Positions 12,202-24,000 of a DNA stretch of 64,000 nucleotides are shown here, in pieces. The first letter of the stretch is position 1. Each line of letters starts with the position of its first letter. The position numbers were made by a program, and so were the translations under genes. The notes below the pieces were generated by a model. It was not told the DNA's origin. It ran no database searches and saw only the letters and a program-made list of their open reading frames with translations. Origin of the DNA: Halichondria panicea (taxonomy: Eukaryota; Porifera; Demospongiae; Suberitida; Halichondriidae). Where the stretch lies: positions 10,154,632-10,218,631 of the forward strand of contig NC_087377.1 of NCBI RefSeq assembly GCF_963675165.1. Reading direction: 5' to 3'.

Positions 12202-13142
12202 CCCTTTCCTTGCCATTCGTGAAATCTGGAACAGGAGCGTCTTTAGGTCGATCAATTAGTGTGGATCCGGCCTCACCACGCCTCCAAGTCATTCTATTAG
12301 TCTAGATCCGGCTAGCAATTCTAGCTGGGACTCCCAGTTCTAGCTCCTTTTGTTTAGCGTGTCAGAGACTGGGAGAAGATGATTGGCACTCCCTGGCTCC
12401 TTTGGATGTACAGCTGTCCAGATCCCTAGAACATACCCTCCATTCTGACGAGTTATCAGTGCATAGGGTGCTTACTAGATTCTTGCCAGCCAGTACAGTT
12501 CAAGCTACACACAGCACCGCTCAACTATTCTCTACCCCATTATCTAGCTAAATCTGGTCCAACTAGACAGCAGACACAGCTAGTTAATTCAGTAAAGCCA
12601 GGGGTAGCCCTACTTCTACGGTTGTTCAGTACCCACGGTAACAATTCCTCTGGGCTGGGCTAACTAGTTGAGCCACGCCTCCCAATTCTCAAGGCTAGGT
12701 ACATGTCTCTGTCTAGCTGCTTCTTCAGCTTCTTGCTCAGTTTTGTGGCTTAGAGAAAGGCCAGCTACTCAGGGGGAAGAGTCCAGATGAAAGTCTGGCA
12801 GCCAGGTGACGTCCAAACGGTCAGTTATTCTTTCCACCAACTTTTTAATCTAGTCTAGTCCTGCTTGCACTGCTACTACTACTGCTGCCTACTGCTGCTA
12901 CTCTTCCTAGCTAGTCAAAGGTTTCTTTTTTTTTTTTTTTTTTTTTTATAACTACATATGCACAAAGAGACATCAAAGCTTACATCAAAGGACACAGATT
13001 TTTAGCCTACTTGACTGATAAGGCGGTTACCTAGACTACAGTTTGTTTGTCAGGGAGGAGCTCACATACAACTTCATCTAATTCATCATAACGATTCCTT
13101 ACCCATTGTTGTAATTTCTACAACAGATTGCCAAGGAAAGAG
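12202..13142. repeat. Unit A, copy 2
   Basis: A 941 bp near-identical copy of 2755-3698; a CTA triplet and the poly-T length differ. It ends in GCCAAGGAAAGAG followed by ATAA, then returns to the outer element (13147 onward). It lies directly upstream of transposase copy 2. Confidence 0.65.
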
Positions 13143-13177
13143 ATAAATTGTACATGCATGCAGACGCTCTTATTTTT

Positions 13178-13218
13178 ATGCCTCGAGGCGTAGCCGCACG
13201 AGGGATACGGTAAAGCTG

Positions 13219-13256
<38 letters not shown>

Positions 13257-14023
13257 TGTGTGTGTGTCTGTTCCAGCTGTAACTGCTCAACGGTTGCAAT
13301 GCGACGAAAGCTAACAGCTTCTATAGGCTTCTAGCCACGTTCTCTTGGATTTTGATTTGTGGATTAGCAAACTAAAGCTTCTTTCTCGAGTTATGGCTAG
13401 TTTGACTCACATTGAAGGCTGTTGCAGTCTCTTCAGAATCTTTCATAGCATCATCTGTCCGCATAAACTTTCTATTCAACATATGAGTTGGCCTTGCACT
13501 AAAGCGCTAGCTTTTTGTTAGCTACAATACTCAGAAAATATCTGTTAAAACAGCTAGCTAGCAGTAGCCATTTGTGAAAATTGATCTCTTTGGACACACC
13601 CTTTAATTATTCCTGTGGATGTAATGCGCATGCGCGCTCATTCCCCATGTGTGAGAAATAATATCCAAGATCCAGATCCAGATCCTCCTGGCAGAATCAT
13701 CTTTGTCTTGAAGGCCTGGTAAGCCACAAAACACTACCATATAACAATATAGATAACAATATGCATGTACACAGGTCTTTTCTTCTTAGATATTATATAC
13801 ACTGAACTACACAGATCCTGGAAGAATCAATTTTCTTCTTTCTTGAGGTCCTGGTAAGCCACAATAGATGCATATAAATAAGTCTTTTCTTCTCAGTGAC
13901 TTTATATAGATAAGCTAACTTTAATATTCATTATAGAAACTAATATAACACTCTAATACTTTTCAGCGAAAGCAAAAACATGGCGAGAGGCATTAGCACA
14001 GCGCCAGCTTGAACACTAGTTTA
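13178..14023. other. Interior of outer element, non-coding
   Basis: Contains a TG microsatellite (about 13221-13270) and two diverged tandem segments, each ending in CCTGGTAAGCCACAA (around 13675-13735 and 13812-13866). No gene was recognised. Confidence 0.5.
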
Positions 14024-15005
14024 GAGTGGTATTGCTAGGCAATTTCCTTGCAGTATGTATTAGTTATTGCCCAGCCAGAGTGCAACATGCCATATATTGC
14101 ACGAGGGCGCCTGCAATAACTAACTTGTTGCCCAATGACGTTAAACTCGTCTGACTGGTCATATAAATCGTAATAAAAGACATGTGTTTGAAGGAATTTA
14201 GTGTATTCATTAGTTTTGCTGAATTCCATAGTAAATTTTTTAGGTTTTCTTCCCACTATATAGTAGTTGTAAAGGTAGTAGCCTATAAAAGGGACCAACT
14301 GAGTATTGGGTGGGATGGTGGGGCATAAGTCCCAAATGGATATCTCTAAAAGAAATCTACTGCATTTACACACAGTGCAAGTGCATATAATCCAGTGCAT
14401 TATGCCATATAATGCAGTGCAATATATGGTAGCCATGGCAGTGATGCAACATGCCATATACTGAGCACTGGATTGCTTTGATCTGCCCACTCACTGGGCA
14501 ACAAAAGGATATAATTATAATAGCTATACCTGGCTAATATTATTAGCCAGGTATAGCTAATGTATGCATGCACTTATAGTATAAATTATTCTATAGTCAT
14601 TACAGACTATTCACCATAATCATATAGACTTCAGAATTATCGATCAACAGAGGCCAGTGGGATACATGCATGCGTGGTGCTGTTTGGAATGAAAGCTTAA
14701 TTACTGTTAATAGCTCAGTTACAATGATCTTAGGGTATCAATTATTAGGTATTAATTGATACCCTAAGATCATTGTAACTGAGCTATTAACAGCTTTCAT
14801 TCCAAACAGCACCACGCATGCATGTATCCCACTGGCCTCTGTTGATCGATAATTCTGAAGGCTATATGATTATGGTGAATAGTCTGTAATGACTATAGAA
14901 TAATTTACACTATTAGCCAGGTATAGCTAATGTATGCATGCACTTATAATATTATAATTATATCCTTATACTGCAATTAAGGAAATTGCCTAGCAATACC
15001 ACTCT
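14024..15005. mobile_element. Nested inverted-repeat element
   Basis: Ends read TAGAGTGGTATTGCTAGGCA at 14025 and, complemented, the same sequence at about 14980-15005, giving terminal inverted repeats of roughly 28-30 bp. The first half has inverted copies of TTGCCCA and ATGCCATATA motifs; the second half is a long perfect foldback. The 151-codon minus-strand frame inside is built of these repeats and is not a gene. Confidence 0.5.
14540..14950. repeat. Long near-perfect palindrome
   Basis: The sequence folds back around about 14750: the left arm from about 14571 and right arm to about 14915 are reverse complements over some 170 bp with almost no loop. A direct repeat (ATTAGCCAGGTATAGCTAAT followed by GTATGCATGCACTTATA) flanks it at about 14540-14578 and 14912-14948. 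Transcripts would form a long hairpin. Confidence 0.75.
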
Positions 15006-15037
15006 AAAAAATAAGAGTGTCTGCATGCATGTACAAT

Positions 15038-15368
15038 GTATATATACCAGCTGAGGTACGCTGGTATTGCCCTTTGCAGCTCACTTGGAAGTTTGGGGCA
15101 AATAGTAAAATTGCAAAAAACCACTTGAGATAAGTTACATATTAAGTAAACCACAATACAATAGAACACAATACAATAAAACAAGAGATTCAACAAGGGA
15201 CAAAGTTTAAATTTTGGAACAGAAGATTCTATAGACCTGATCTTTATGTGAATATATTAGATCTAGCTAGCTATACAGTGCTTTTATGCACCTTTGCAAC
15301 AAGCTGGTCTCACATTGTAAACCACAAATAGTAAACATGTAAACCACAGGCTATACAGGCTGTACTTC
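15038..15368 (-). repeat. Right inverted arm of outer element
   Basis: Reverse complement of 2417-2754, ending in GGCTGTACTTC. It is uninterrupted, and so shows the pre-insertion sequence across the piggyBac insertion site (TATATACATTGTACATGC in complement). Confidence 0.7.
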
Positions 15369-15394
15369 GACCTTATAATAATATTAAAGGTCCT

Positions 15395-15843
15395 GGAGGG
15401 AAATTTGGAATTTGATGTTGTCTTAATTTTGTTGATGAGCTGCTTAAAGGATGTGTTCAATAGAAAATTAAGATCTAAGGCTTACAGTAAGGACATAAGG
15501 TGGAGGATGATACACCAAAGGTGTGACCTTATGTCCTTACTGTAAGTCTTAGATCTTAAGGCGTTTCTAAAACAGCTTCAAGAAGAACAATTTCATCTCT
15601 GGCACTTAGTCTTTTAGTAGTAGTTTTGTGGTACCCTTGAATGTTTTCAACCGTACTAGTTTCCTAAAAAAGCCTCACAGTCCTGCATACAGTATAGGGG
15701 TTCACACATATGATAACCCAAGGTCACACCTCTGGTGTATCATCCTCCACCTTACGTCCTTACTGTAAGCCTTAGATTTTGAATTTTCTATTGAACACAT
15801 CCTTTAAGCAGCTCATCAACAAGACAACATCACAAATTCCTCC
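15395..15843. mobile_element. MITE with ~120 bp inverted arms
   Basis: The segments about 15395-15515 and 15718-15843 are reverse complements: shared GATGTTGTCTT, GAGCTGCTTAAAGGATGTG and TTACAGTAAGGAC motifs, with CACACCT/AGGTGTG near the inner ends. A third inverted copy of the TCCTTACTGTAAG segment lies at about 15530-15560. No coding sequence. Confidence 0.6.
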
Positions 15844-16356
15844 TTGCCTGTAGCAGCCTGTGGTTTGCATGTTTACTATTTGTGGTTTACTATGTGATAT
15901 ATACCAGCTTGTTTTGCAAAGGTGCATAAAAGCACTGTACCTATACAGTAGCCAGCATAAACTACTAGTTGGGTAACCATGCAGGAAAAACTAATCCTTA
16001 TCAAGAGGAGTTAAGTGGCGTACTATGTGGCAGAGAATTGGAGACTGGTTCAGCAGCAGGCTGTTTCTCAGTCAACAATTTTAAAGATAGCTAGATCGTT
16101 TTAAATAAACAGGCAGTTTATAATCAAGCTACCCCTAGAGCCCAAACTTTATACTTATAGATAGAGATCTGGCCAAGTTGTGGTTTAGCTGTAAACTGTT
16201 ACACTTACCTCAAGTGCATTTTACAGTAATACTATTTGCCAAACTTCACGTGAGCTGACGTGTGAGCTACAACAAACAATGTGAAAAAACAACAACAACA
16301 AAACATGGTCTATTCCAAAATTTAAACTTTGCATGTCCCTTGCTCTATATAATAGT

Positions 16357-16490
16357 TAGACACTGTTTAGGAAGTTTCTACATGATTTAGAAGCCCAAAG
16401 GGCTGGTTGTAGTATCCCGAACGCAGTGAGGGTTCTACTAGCCCTGAGGACTTCTAAATCATGTGGAAACTTCCTAAACAGTGTCTAAGC
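16357..16490. mobile_element. MITE, ~35 bp terminal inverted repeats
   Basis: TTAGACACTGTTTAGGAAGT opens the element and its complement closes it, with CATGATTTAGAAG and CTTCTAAATCATG inside. A related fragment in the opposite orientation is at about 17965-18052, just upstream of the FN3 gene. Confidence 0.6.
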
Positions 16491-16556
16491 ATTTTAGATC
16501 ATAGCAACCATGAGTATTTAGCCAATCAGATTTGAATGTTCTTATCTAATCTTTGC

Positions 16557-16634
16557 TACATGATTTTCTAAGTGAAGTACATGATTTTCTATTGAAGTAC
16601 ATGATTTTCTATTGAAGTACATGATTTTCTAAAT
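16557..16634. repeat. Short tandem repeat, ~21 bp unit x4
   Basis: Four consecutive copies of ACATGATTTTCTATTGAAGT, the first and last with small changes. No coding role. Confidence 0.7.
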
Positions 16635-16909
16635 TGGATAGAACATTTCCTCTAACCAATCAGATTGCAGTATATATGGCAAACATGATCTAAATATATA
16701 GTGTTGTGGTTTACTTGTGTAAACTGTTACACTTATCTGAAGTGATTTTGCAATTTACTATTTGCCCTAAACTTCCAAGTGAGCTGCAAAGGGCAGTACT
16801 TATATTATATAGATCTGCAAAATGTAACAGGTTGCATTTAATATTATTATGTCGAATCCGAGATGGTGAAGTTTGCACGGTACTGTCAAACAAGTTGCAA
16901 TCAATAATG

Positions 16910-17122
16910 TACCGTATAGCGGGTAATTTTCGTGGGGCAAAATATTCGTGGTTTTCGTGGTTGGAGGTCTGACCACGAATATTTTACCCACGAATGAAGC
17001 GACCTTGCCTACCTTTACCTACAATCCAAGCAGCAACCACGAAAATATTACCCACGAAATGTCTCAATATTGCTGAACCACGAATATTTTGTCCCCCGAA
17101 AATTACCCGCTATACGGTATCA
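16910..17122. mobile_element. MITE, CCGTATAGCGGGTAATTTTCG termini
   Basis: Terminal inverted repeats of about 25 bp (ACCGTATAGCGGGTAATTTT at the left, AAAATTACCCGCTATACGGT at the right) and internal alternating CCACGAATATTTT / AAAATATTCGTGG segments. A second, more diverged copy lies at about 46383-46598. Confidence 0.7.
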
Positions 17123-17369
17123 GTATATCAAGTTGCAGCTGTCCCCTAATTTATAAGCTGGCAGTTTTATTATATAGGCAGTTGCTTTATTGATTGTTTT
17201 GATCGATGTTACATCATTTCAGTTTGAGTGTTTATGCAGCTCTATACTATATATAGTTCTAACAAAAAATTAAACACAAACGGAACCCTATAACCAATTA
17301 CAACATCTTGTGAACAATGCAGTTGAATGTCTTTATACAAGTAAAAATAACTATAAGCTATATATATAG

Positions 17370-17942
17370 TTAGATAAATTGTTTGATAGTCTCCCCTAGT
17401 ACAAACTTCACCATCTCTGAGAATGGATTCGACATGCTCAGTAATTCATTGGGTGGTCTTAATGTTCTCATAAATCCACGGTTCATATAGTGAGCCACTG
17501 CTTTCTGCCTCCATTCAAGCCCTCCTTCCGTCAACCATGTACAATTTTTACCCTGAACATCATTCCTATTGCTCATGTGATAGTCAACAGTAAAGTTACG
17601 GTAACATTCCGGGCAATCGTATAGCATTCGAGATGGTGCAACTCCTGCATTTTGTAGCCATGATTCAGGTACGTAGTCATTCTCGTAACTGTCCAACCAT
17701 TTCCCCATAAACGGCGAGCCGGGAACACTTGAGAAAAATCCAAGACTAGTTAGAGTACACTCTTGGTTGCTTCTGCCAATCACTATCTCAGATTGTCGCT
17801 GCATCTCACGCAATTTTAAACCATTAAGGATGACAACATCAAAATCTGAATAAATACCACCATCTCTGAAGCCGGATTTAATTTTTAGATAGTCCCCTTC
17901 ATGCATGGGTGATAAATTTGGGTTTCTTTTTACCCTTGCCAA
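17370..17942 (-). pseudogene. Glycosyltransferase fragment with DXD motif (5'-truncated)
   Basis: The frame encodes GGIYSDFDVVILNGLK, a GGxYxDxD block typical of the DXD-containing sugar-binding region of alpha-1,4-glycosyltransferases (the A4GALT/Gb3-synthase-like class, Golgi enzymes). Further on it has a cysteine-containing stretch (CPECYRNF) and ends at a stop near 17370. There is no ATG at the upstream end (the frame opens with TTG), no N-terminal membrane anchor and no clear splice acceptor. A MITE fragment sits just upstream, then the first FN3 exon begins 146 bp away on the other strand. I read it as a truncated copy or fossil rather than a whole gene; a spliced gene with distant 5' exons is possible but crowded out by the FN3 gene. 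Confidence 0.5.
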
Positions 17943-17964
17943 TCGCAGTGATTCGATCCGTGTG

Positions 17965-18052
17965 TATTATTTTAATTGGCTAAAAGCTAGAACTCATGGT
18001 TGCTTTGGGCTTCTAAACCATGTATAAACTTCCTAAACAGTATCTAACTATT
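17965..18052. mobile_element. Fragment of the 16357 MITE family
   Basis: Contains CATGGTTGCT, CTTCTAAACCATG and AACTTCCTAAACAGTATCTAA, matching the 3' flank and end of the 16357-16490 element in inverted orientation. Only one end is present. Confidence 0.45.
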
Positions 18053-18088
18053 ACAGTGTGTAAACCTGTGCATTACTAATCCATGCAG

Positions 18089-21000
18089 GCCCTGATTCTC
18101 CTCCAATGAACATCCTCACATCAGTATTGAGCTCAACAACAGTATCAACAACTTGGGTACCACCATCTCTAGCAGACAGGAATGGACAAATAGTGTTCTT
18201 CATTCTAGTGCTCAAAGATGTGCAGTTCAACACGAGTACTGTAATGGGAAACACTTCTAATTTCAGTTACACGTTCACTGGCCTACATGAGTACACACAG
18301 TATACTTTGGAGATTGCGGCAGCTACTTCAGCTGGACTTGGGCCTTTTGGTTCTCCTACTGCTTTTGTGACACAGGAGGACGGTATGAATTTGTATACTT
18401 TTAGGAACCTATAATTACATATCTTCTCTGTCATAGTTCCAACGGCTCCACCTCAGCTTGTGTCTGGCATATCTCGCAGCTCAACATTGATAACGTTCTC
18501 GTGATCATCACCACCGCCACTTGAGGTTAATGGTTTGCTGCGCTACTCTATTGTTCGAGTGACAGAAAGACATACTCGCCGAAGCTGGACATTCTTTGCT
18601 GTTGATAATGACATTCACATAAGATCTCTTCATCCTTACTATACTACTATGATTGTGTTGTCGCTGCTCACACGATAGACACCGGGCCTTTTAGTCAGTC
18701 AGTTTCTGTACAAACTGATCAGGCTGGTGAGTATAATTGTTGTGATATTGTACCATACTATAATTATAATACTATTAGCTCATGCATGTGAATCTACACA
18801 ATATTTGTCTGTTACACCTAACACACCTCTATATATAATTATTTCGGCATTATGATATGTGGATTATCCCCTAACCTATGATATAATTTACCTGTTGTGA
18901 ACCGACTGCATACATCTCCAGCTCCTACTGCTCCTCCTGAACAGTTGTCCACAATAATATCTTCTAGGTCTCTCACTCTTATGTGGAGTCCTCCACCATT
19001 TGAGGAAACGAACGGTGTCATTCAGTACTATTTTCTTTCCATTACCGAGTTTGAAAGTGGGCAGGTGTTCACTATGACATCACTGTCTGTTGTGGCTGTG
19101 ATAAATGATCTCCATCCATACTACACGTACGAGTGTACTGTTGCTGCTTACACGGTGGGACTTGGACCATATAGTAGTTCTGTTACTATACTACTAAACG
19201 AGGAAGGTACAGTCAACGATATTTTTTTGTTTGTATTATAATTATTGTTGGCATGTTGACACTTCAGCTCCAAGTCAGGCCCCTACCAATGTGATTGGAT
19301 TAGCAAATTCCTCAGAAGTAATTTCTATTTCCTGGAATCCCCCTCCTTTTGAACACCAAAATGGAATGATACACAGCTATAAATTGAATGTCACCGAAGT
19401 TGAAACAGGAATCGTTACAATGCACACTACGTTTACTACGGCAACCACATTGTTCTCTCTTCATCCATACTATACGTACGAAATAAGGGTATCTGCAGTT
19501 ACTGTTGCAACAGGGCCTTATTCTCAATCGATTTCTATTCGAACTAATCCTGATGGTAAGTTTTGTTATCATAAATCATCGTGCTATAGCTATAATCGTT
19601 TCTCTGTGTACATGCAGTTCCTAGCTCTCCTGTTCAAAACCCAATAATATCTGGACACACGTCTAACTCTGTTTCTCTCACATGGAGTGCACCCGCACCC
19701 GAGGACCGTAATGGGCCTATTATTGAATACAAGATTACTGTCACTGTTATTAGCACTGGACAAACTTATGTACTAACTTCATCTACAACGAATCTTGAAG
19801 TCACCTCCTTACGGCCATTTACTGACTACATCTTCAGAATTGCAGCAGTAACTGCAGTGGGAATTGGGCCATACAGCACAACACTTAGCATCACTACTTT
19901 GTCTGCAGGTACGTCATGCATGCAGTGTTGCAAGTTGCCATGTATGTACAAAATATTATGCTTCCTATGCCAAACTTTAGCCCCGGAAAGTCCACCAGAA
20001 GATGTGGTTTTGTCCTCTGTAAGCTCTACATCTATCTTGGTGTCATGGTCTCCTCCACCGGCTGAGTTGCAAAATGGAGTGATTACACAGTACAGAATAT
20101 ACGTGACTGAGGTCGATACAGGCAACCAGTTGATGTATAGCACGATGACAACATCGATAGCAATTCAATTGCTGCATCCTTTCTACACCTATGAGTGTGT
20201 TGTAAGTACCTATACAGTTGCTGAAGGTCCGTACTCGGCAGTGCTCAATATGACAACACCACAAGATGGTATGGCATAATAACTATCATACATTATAGTA
20301 TTGATGACTTCCTTACAGTTCCAGATGGATATCCACAGAACTTTACTGCAGTGGCCACGACATCTAGATCTGCTGTGCTCATTTGGGATCCACCTTCTAA
20401 AGAAGTCCAAAATGGCATTATAGTGAACTACACCATTGACATCAGTGTAGCTGGGAGCTCACAGACCTTTCAAGTGTACTCGACTACAACTGGCATGACA
20501 CTGTCAACTTTGCAGCCATACCGTACGTACTTCTGCATCGTAAGTGCATTGACTGTGGTGGGTCGAGGACCACCAAGCACTGTGCTTACACTGTCTACAC
20601 CAGAAGATGGTAAGATATATCAGTGACACAGTTTAGTGTTTTTAACATGCTCTGTCCTTATAATAGCTCCGAATGGTTCTCCAAATATCGAAAACTTTTA
20701 TGCTCAAGACTCTACTACTATCGTTTTTTCATGGAGTCCGCCAGATGAAGAAGTACAGAATGGTGTCATCAGAGAATACAGAATCCAATTGGAGGAGATA
20801 GACACTGGGAATACCTCTTTGTATATATCTCTGTCCACTTCAATTGAGATTTCATCGCTCCATCCAGACAGCACATATGAACTGAGCGTTGCAGCTTTCA
20901 CTATTGCAATAGGACCATACAGTGTGATAGTGAACGTCACCACTTTGGAAGATGGTAAGTCTCCATATTTTACTTTTTAATGCATTATGTTAATCAATAC

Positions 21001-24000
21001 AGTTCCAAGTGGACCACCACAAAACATTAACTCTGCCTCAATAACGTCTACAAGCATCCTTCTCACTTGGGAACTCCCATTGCAAGAAGATCAGAATGGA
21101 GAAATAACTAGCTACTCTGTTTCCTTTACCTCACTTGATTCCAGTGATACAAGTGTAGTTACTGTATATGATTCGGAAGAATTGGAGCTAACAGAACTTA
21201 GACCATTCACCACCTACACGATTGTGATTGCTGCTGAGACGACTATTGGAATTGGTCCTTACAGTAAAGTATTTCATGTGCAGACGTTGGAAGATGGTGA
21301 GTTTCTTTAATGTGCATACAGATAAATACCTTATAATTATACTTATGCAGCTCCAACTCGCCCAGCAAACTTGAATGGGAGGTCAATAAACGCGACTCAC
21401 ATTTTCCTTCAGTGGGACCCCCCTCCAGAAAATGCAACAAATGGGATTATTCGCGAGTATAGAATTAACATTACGGAGAGATTGACGGGAATTGTAACAC
21501 AGTACACTACTGATCCTGATATTCGAGAGCTCATTGTTGGTTCTTTGCATCCCTTTTACACTTATCAATGCGTCATAGTTGCACACACAATTGAACCTGG
21601 TCCTTTTACTGAAGCTATTGTCGTACAAACCGATGAAGCAGGTGATATTGTGTTCCAATAAACATCTACATAATTTATTGCTAATATATTTATTGTTGCT
21701 TCAGCTCCCTCTGGACCTCCAAGAAACATCAGTCTTAGTGTGCAAAATTCCCAATCTATATACATCTCTTGGGATCCTCCATCTCCTAGTCTACAAAACG
21801 GAATTCTTCGACAATACTCTGTGACTCTGACCTCTAGTTTTAGTGATGATACGCACACTATTTCATCTTCTAGTACATTCTTTGTTATAACAGGCTTGAG
21901 GCCGTACACCAACTACACATGCTCTGTCAGGGCAATTACAATAGACCTTGGTCCAGCAATTACTGCTCAAGTCCAAACGCCTGAAGATGGTAAGTCCTCG
22001 TCGATTAGGTAATGGACAAATGGTACAGTGCTTTACATATTGTTTCATTCAAAATTACACAGTGCCAACTGGAGCCCCACTGTTTGTATCGTCTCAAGCA
22101 CTCAGTCCATCAGTACTGTTTATTCAATGGGAGCCTCCAAATATAGAGCAACAAAACGGTGTAATCAGAAGATATGTCATCAATATAACAGAAATTGAGA
22201 CCACAAGTAGCAAGATGTTCTATTCCAATGAAACGAACATTACGCTGGACTCCCGCCATCCTTTCTATCAGTACAGTTATTCAGTGTCTGCAGTGACCTT
22301 TCGACCTGGTCCGTTCTCATCCATTGATGTTATACAAATGCCAGAAGCAGGTATAGTGACACCCAACATTAAAATGTTTGTTGTTTATAACAATTATTTA
22401 TGTGTGTAACATTGTAGCACCTCTGCAACCTCCCACTGGCATGTCTGTATTCAATGTAACCTCTACCTCCTTTCAAATCGTATGGAATAATCCACCACCT
22501 GAGGCACACAATGGCGTGATAAGAAATTACCAAGTTACTTTAACAAATGAAAACACTGGCATCTTTTCCCTGATTTCAACCCAGAGGACAAGCCTACTAT
22601 TTGATAATTTGAGTCCAAATACAGTGTATTCTTATCAGTTGAGAGCTATTACCGTGAGTCCTGGTCCATTGTCTGCTATTGAGACTGTGAATACTTTAGA
22701 AGATGGTGAGTCTTGTATTCTCAGAGTATAGTGTACTTGTTGATCGCTCTTTTTCCTCAGTACCAAGCGATGTTCCTCAGAATTTCACCGTTCAGATAAT
22801 ATCTTCCACTACAATTCTACTAAGCTGGCTTCCACCTCCACCTGAGAGCAGAAATGGACAGATTTTAGGGTTCATAGTTACTATCACTCAAGATGGAAAT
22901 GGACCCACTATGACTATTCCTGTTGAAAACAACGAGCACGAAGTGCTAGTTAACAATTTGCTTCAGTTTAAAACATACACATGCTCGATATTGGCGTTCA
23001 CAGCTATTGGTAATGGACCTACCAGTCAGACAGTGACGTTAACTACTTTGGAAGATGGTAGGTGGTTTTATTGCATATCAATTAATTGTTTAGTCTTATT
23101 TATTCACTGTAGCACCAAGTGGCGCTCCGAGCTTTCCAACGGTTGTGGGCTTGACTTCTACCAGTGTATCACTTAACTGGTTACCACCAAATGACGCACT
23201 TCACAACGGAGTTATTAGACACTACTTGATTTATCTCCAGGAAACAAACACTGGAGCAAATTTTTCTGTTCAGACATTATCCGACACCAGATTCACTGTT
23301 GGTGATCTTCATCCGTACTATACATACGTGATCTTTGTACAAGCAGTGACTGTATTACCTGGCCCTTTGTCATCACCTACAACTATTTTAACATTACAAG
23401 ATGGTATGTTGAATATCATTTCCATATCCAGTCATGTGATGATATAATTTTACAGTTCCTGCTGGTGCACCGATAAACATTGAAGCAATCCCAATGGACT
23501 CAAGAAACTTGCAGATTCAATGGAATCAACCACCTCCTGAAACGCACAATGGCATTATAGTGGATTATACTGTCAATATTTCAGAAATCGAAACAGGAAC
23601 TATATTACAGTTTTTTTCCGGTGGCATAACAACTGTATCTATTCCAGGATTGCACCCGTTTTATTCATACACGTATGTTGTCGCTGCATTAACAGAAATA
23701 GGACAGGGTCCTCACAGTACTTCCAGCACAATACGAATGCCTGAAGATGGTAGGTCAATATCACAATAGAGATGATTATCTTAATTTGGTACATAATTAT
23801 TTGCAGTTCCTTCCTCTTATCCCCTTGCACTCATTGGAGAGACTGTGAATTCCAGTGCTATACTGCTTAGCTGGCAACATCCAGAGTCACAAGGACGAAA
23901 TGGAATCATCATCTCTTATGCTGTGATGCTCAGAGATTTGTCAACAAGCCAAGTATTGGAGTACTTTCGTGTTGGGACGCATATTGATATCTTAATAACA

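Larger units (their letters stand above)
2755..13142. mobile_element. Composite piggyBac block, order A-B-B-A
   Basis: Four units sit head to tail: A1 2755-3698, B1 3703-7947, B2 7952-12197, A2 12202-13142. A1/A2 and B1/B2 are almost identical; the differences I found are lengths of poly-T, poly-G and a short CTA run. Every junction carries a four-base ATAA (3699-3702, 7948-7951, 12198-12201, 13143-13146), and the left flank has ATAC (2751-2754), so the block may be bordered by a four-base target duplication ATAC/ATAA. The outer ends read CCCTTTCCTTGCCA on the left and, complemented, CTCTTTCCTTGGCA on the right; CCCTTT termini are typical of piggyBac-type elements. No TTAA site, the usual piggyBac target, flanks it. 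Confidence 0.65.
2417..15368. mobile_element. Large nested inverted-repeat element (outermost shell)
   Basis: The left arm 2417-2754 and right arm 15038-15368 are near-identical reverse complements (about 335 bp). The match resumes on the left at 13147-13177 (GTACATGCATGCAGAC), which pairs with 15005-15037. The shell was therefore once continuous across 2754/13147, and the 10.4 kb A-B-B-A block was inserted into its left arm. The shell interior (13178-15004) has no recognisable gene, so this looks like a non-autonomous element with long terminal inverted repeats. A degenerate direct copy of the arm lies at 15847-16800. Confidence 0.6.
15847..16800 (+). repeat. Degenerate, interrupted copy of the outer-element arm
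   Basis: Three pieces follow the order of 2417-2754 in the same orientation: about 15855-15945 (GTTTACTATTTGTGGTTTAC), about 16305-16345 (CCAAAATTTAAACTTTG) and about 16703-16797 (AACTTCCAAGTGAGCTGCAA). The gaps hold other insertions, including the MITE at 16357. Confidence 0.5.

Noticed and set aside
13099-13299. 66-codon minus-strand frame with His-Thr run
   Set aside because: Translation of the TG microsatellite at 13221-13270.
14035-14490. 151-codon minus-strand frame
   Set aside because: It is composed of inverted copies of ATGCCATATA/TTGCCCA repeats and has no domain signature.
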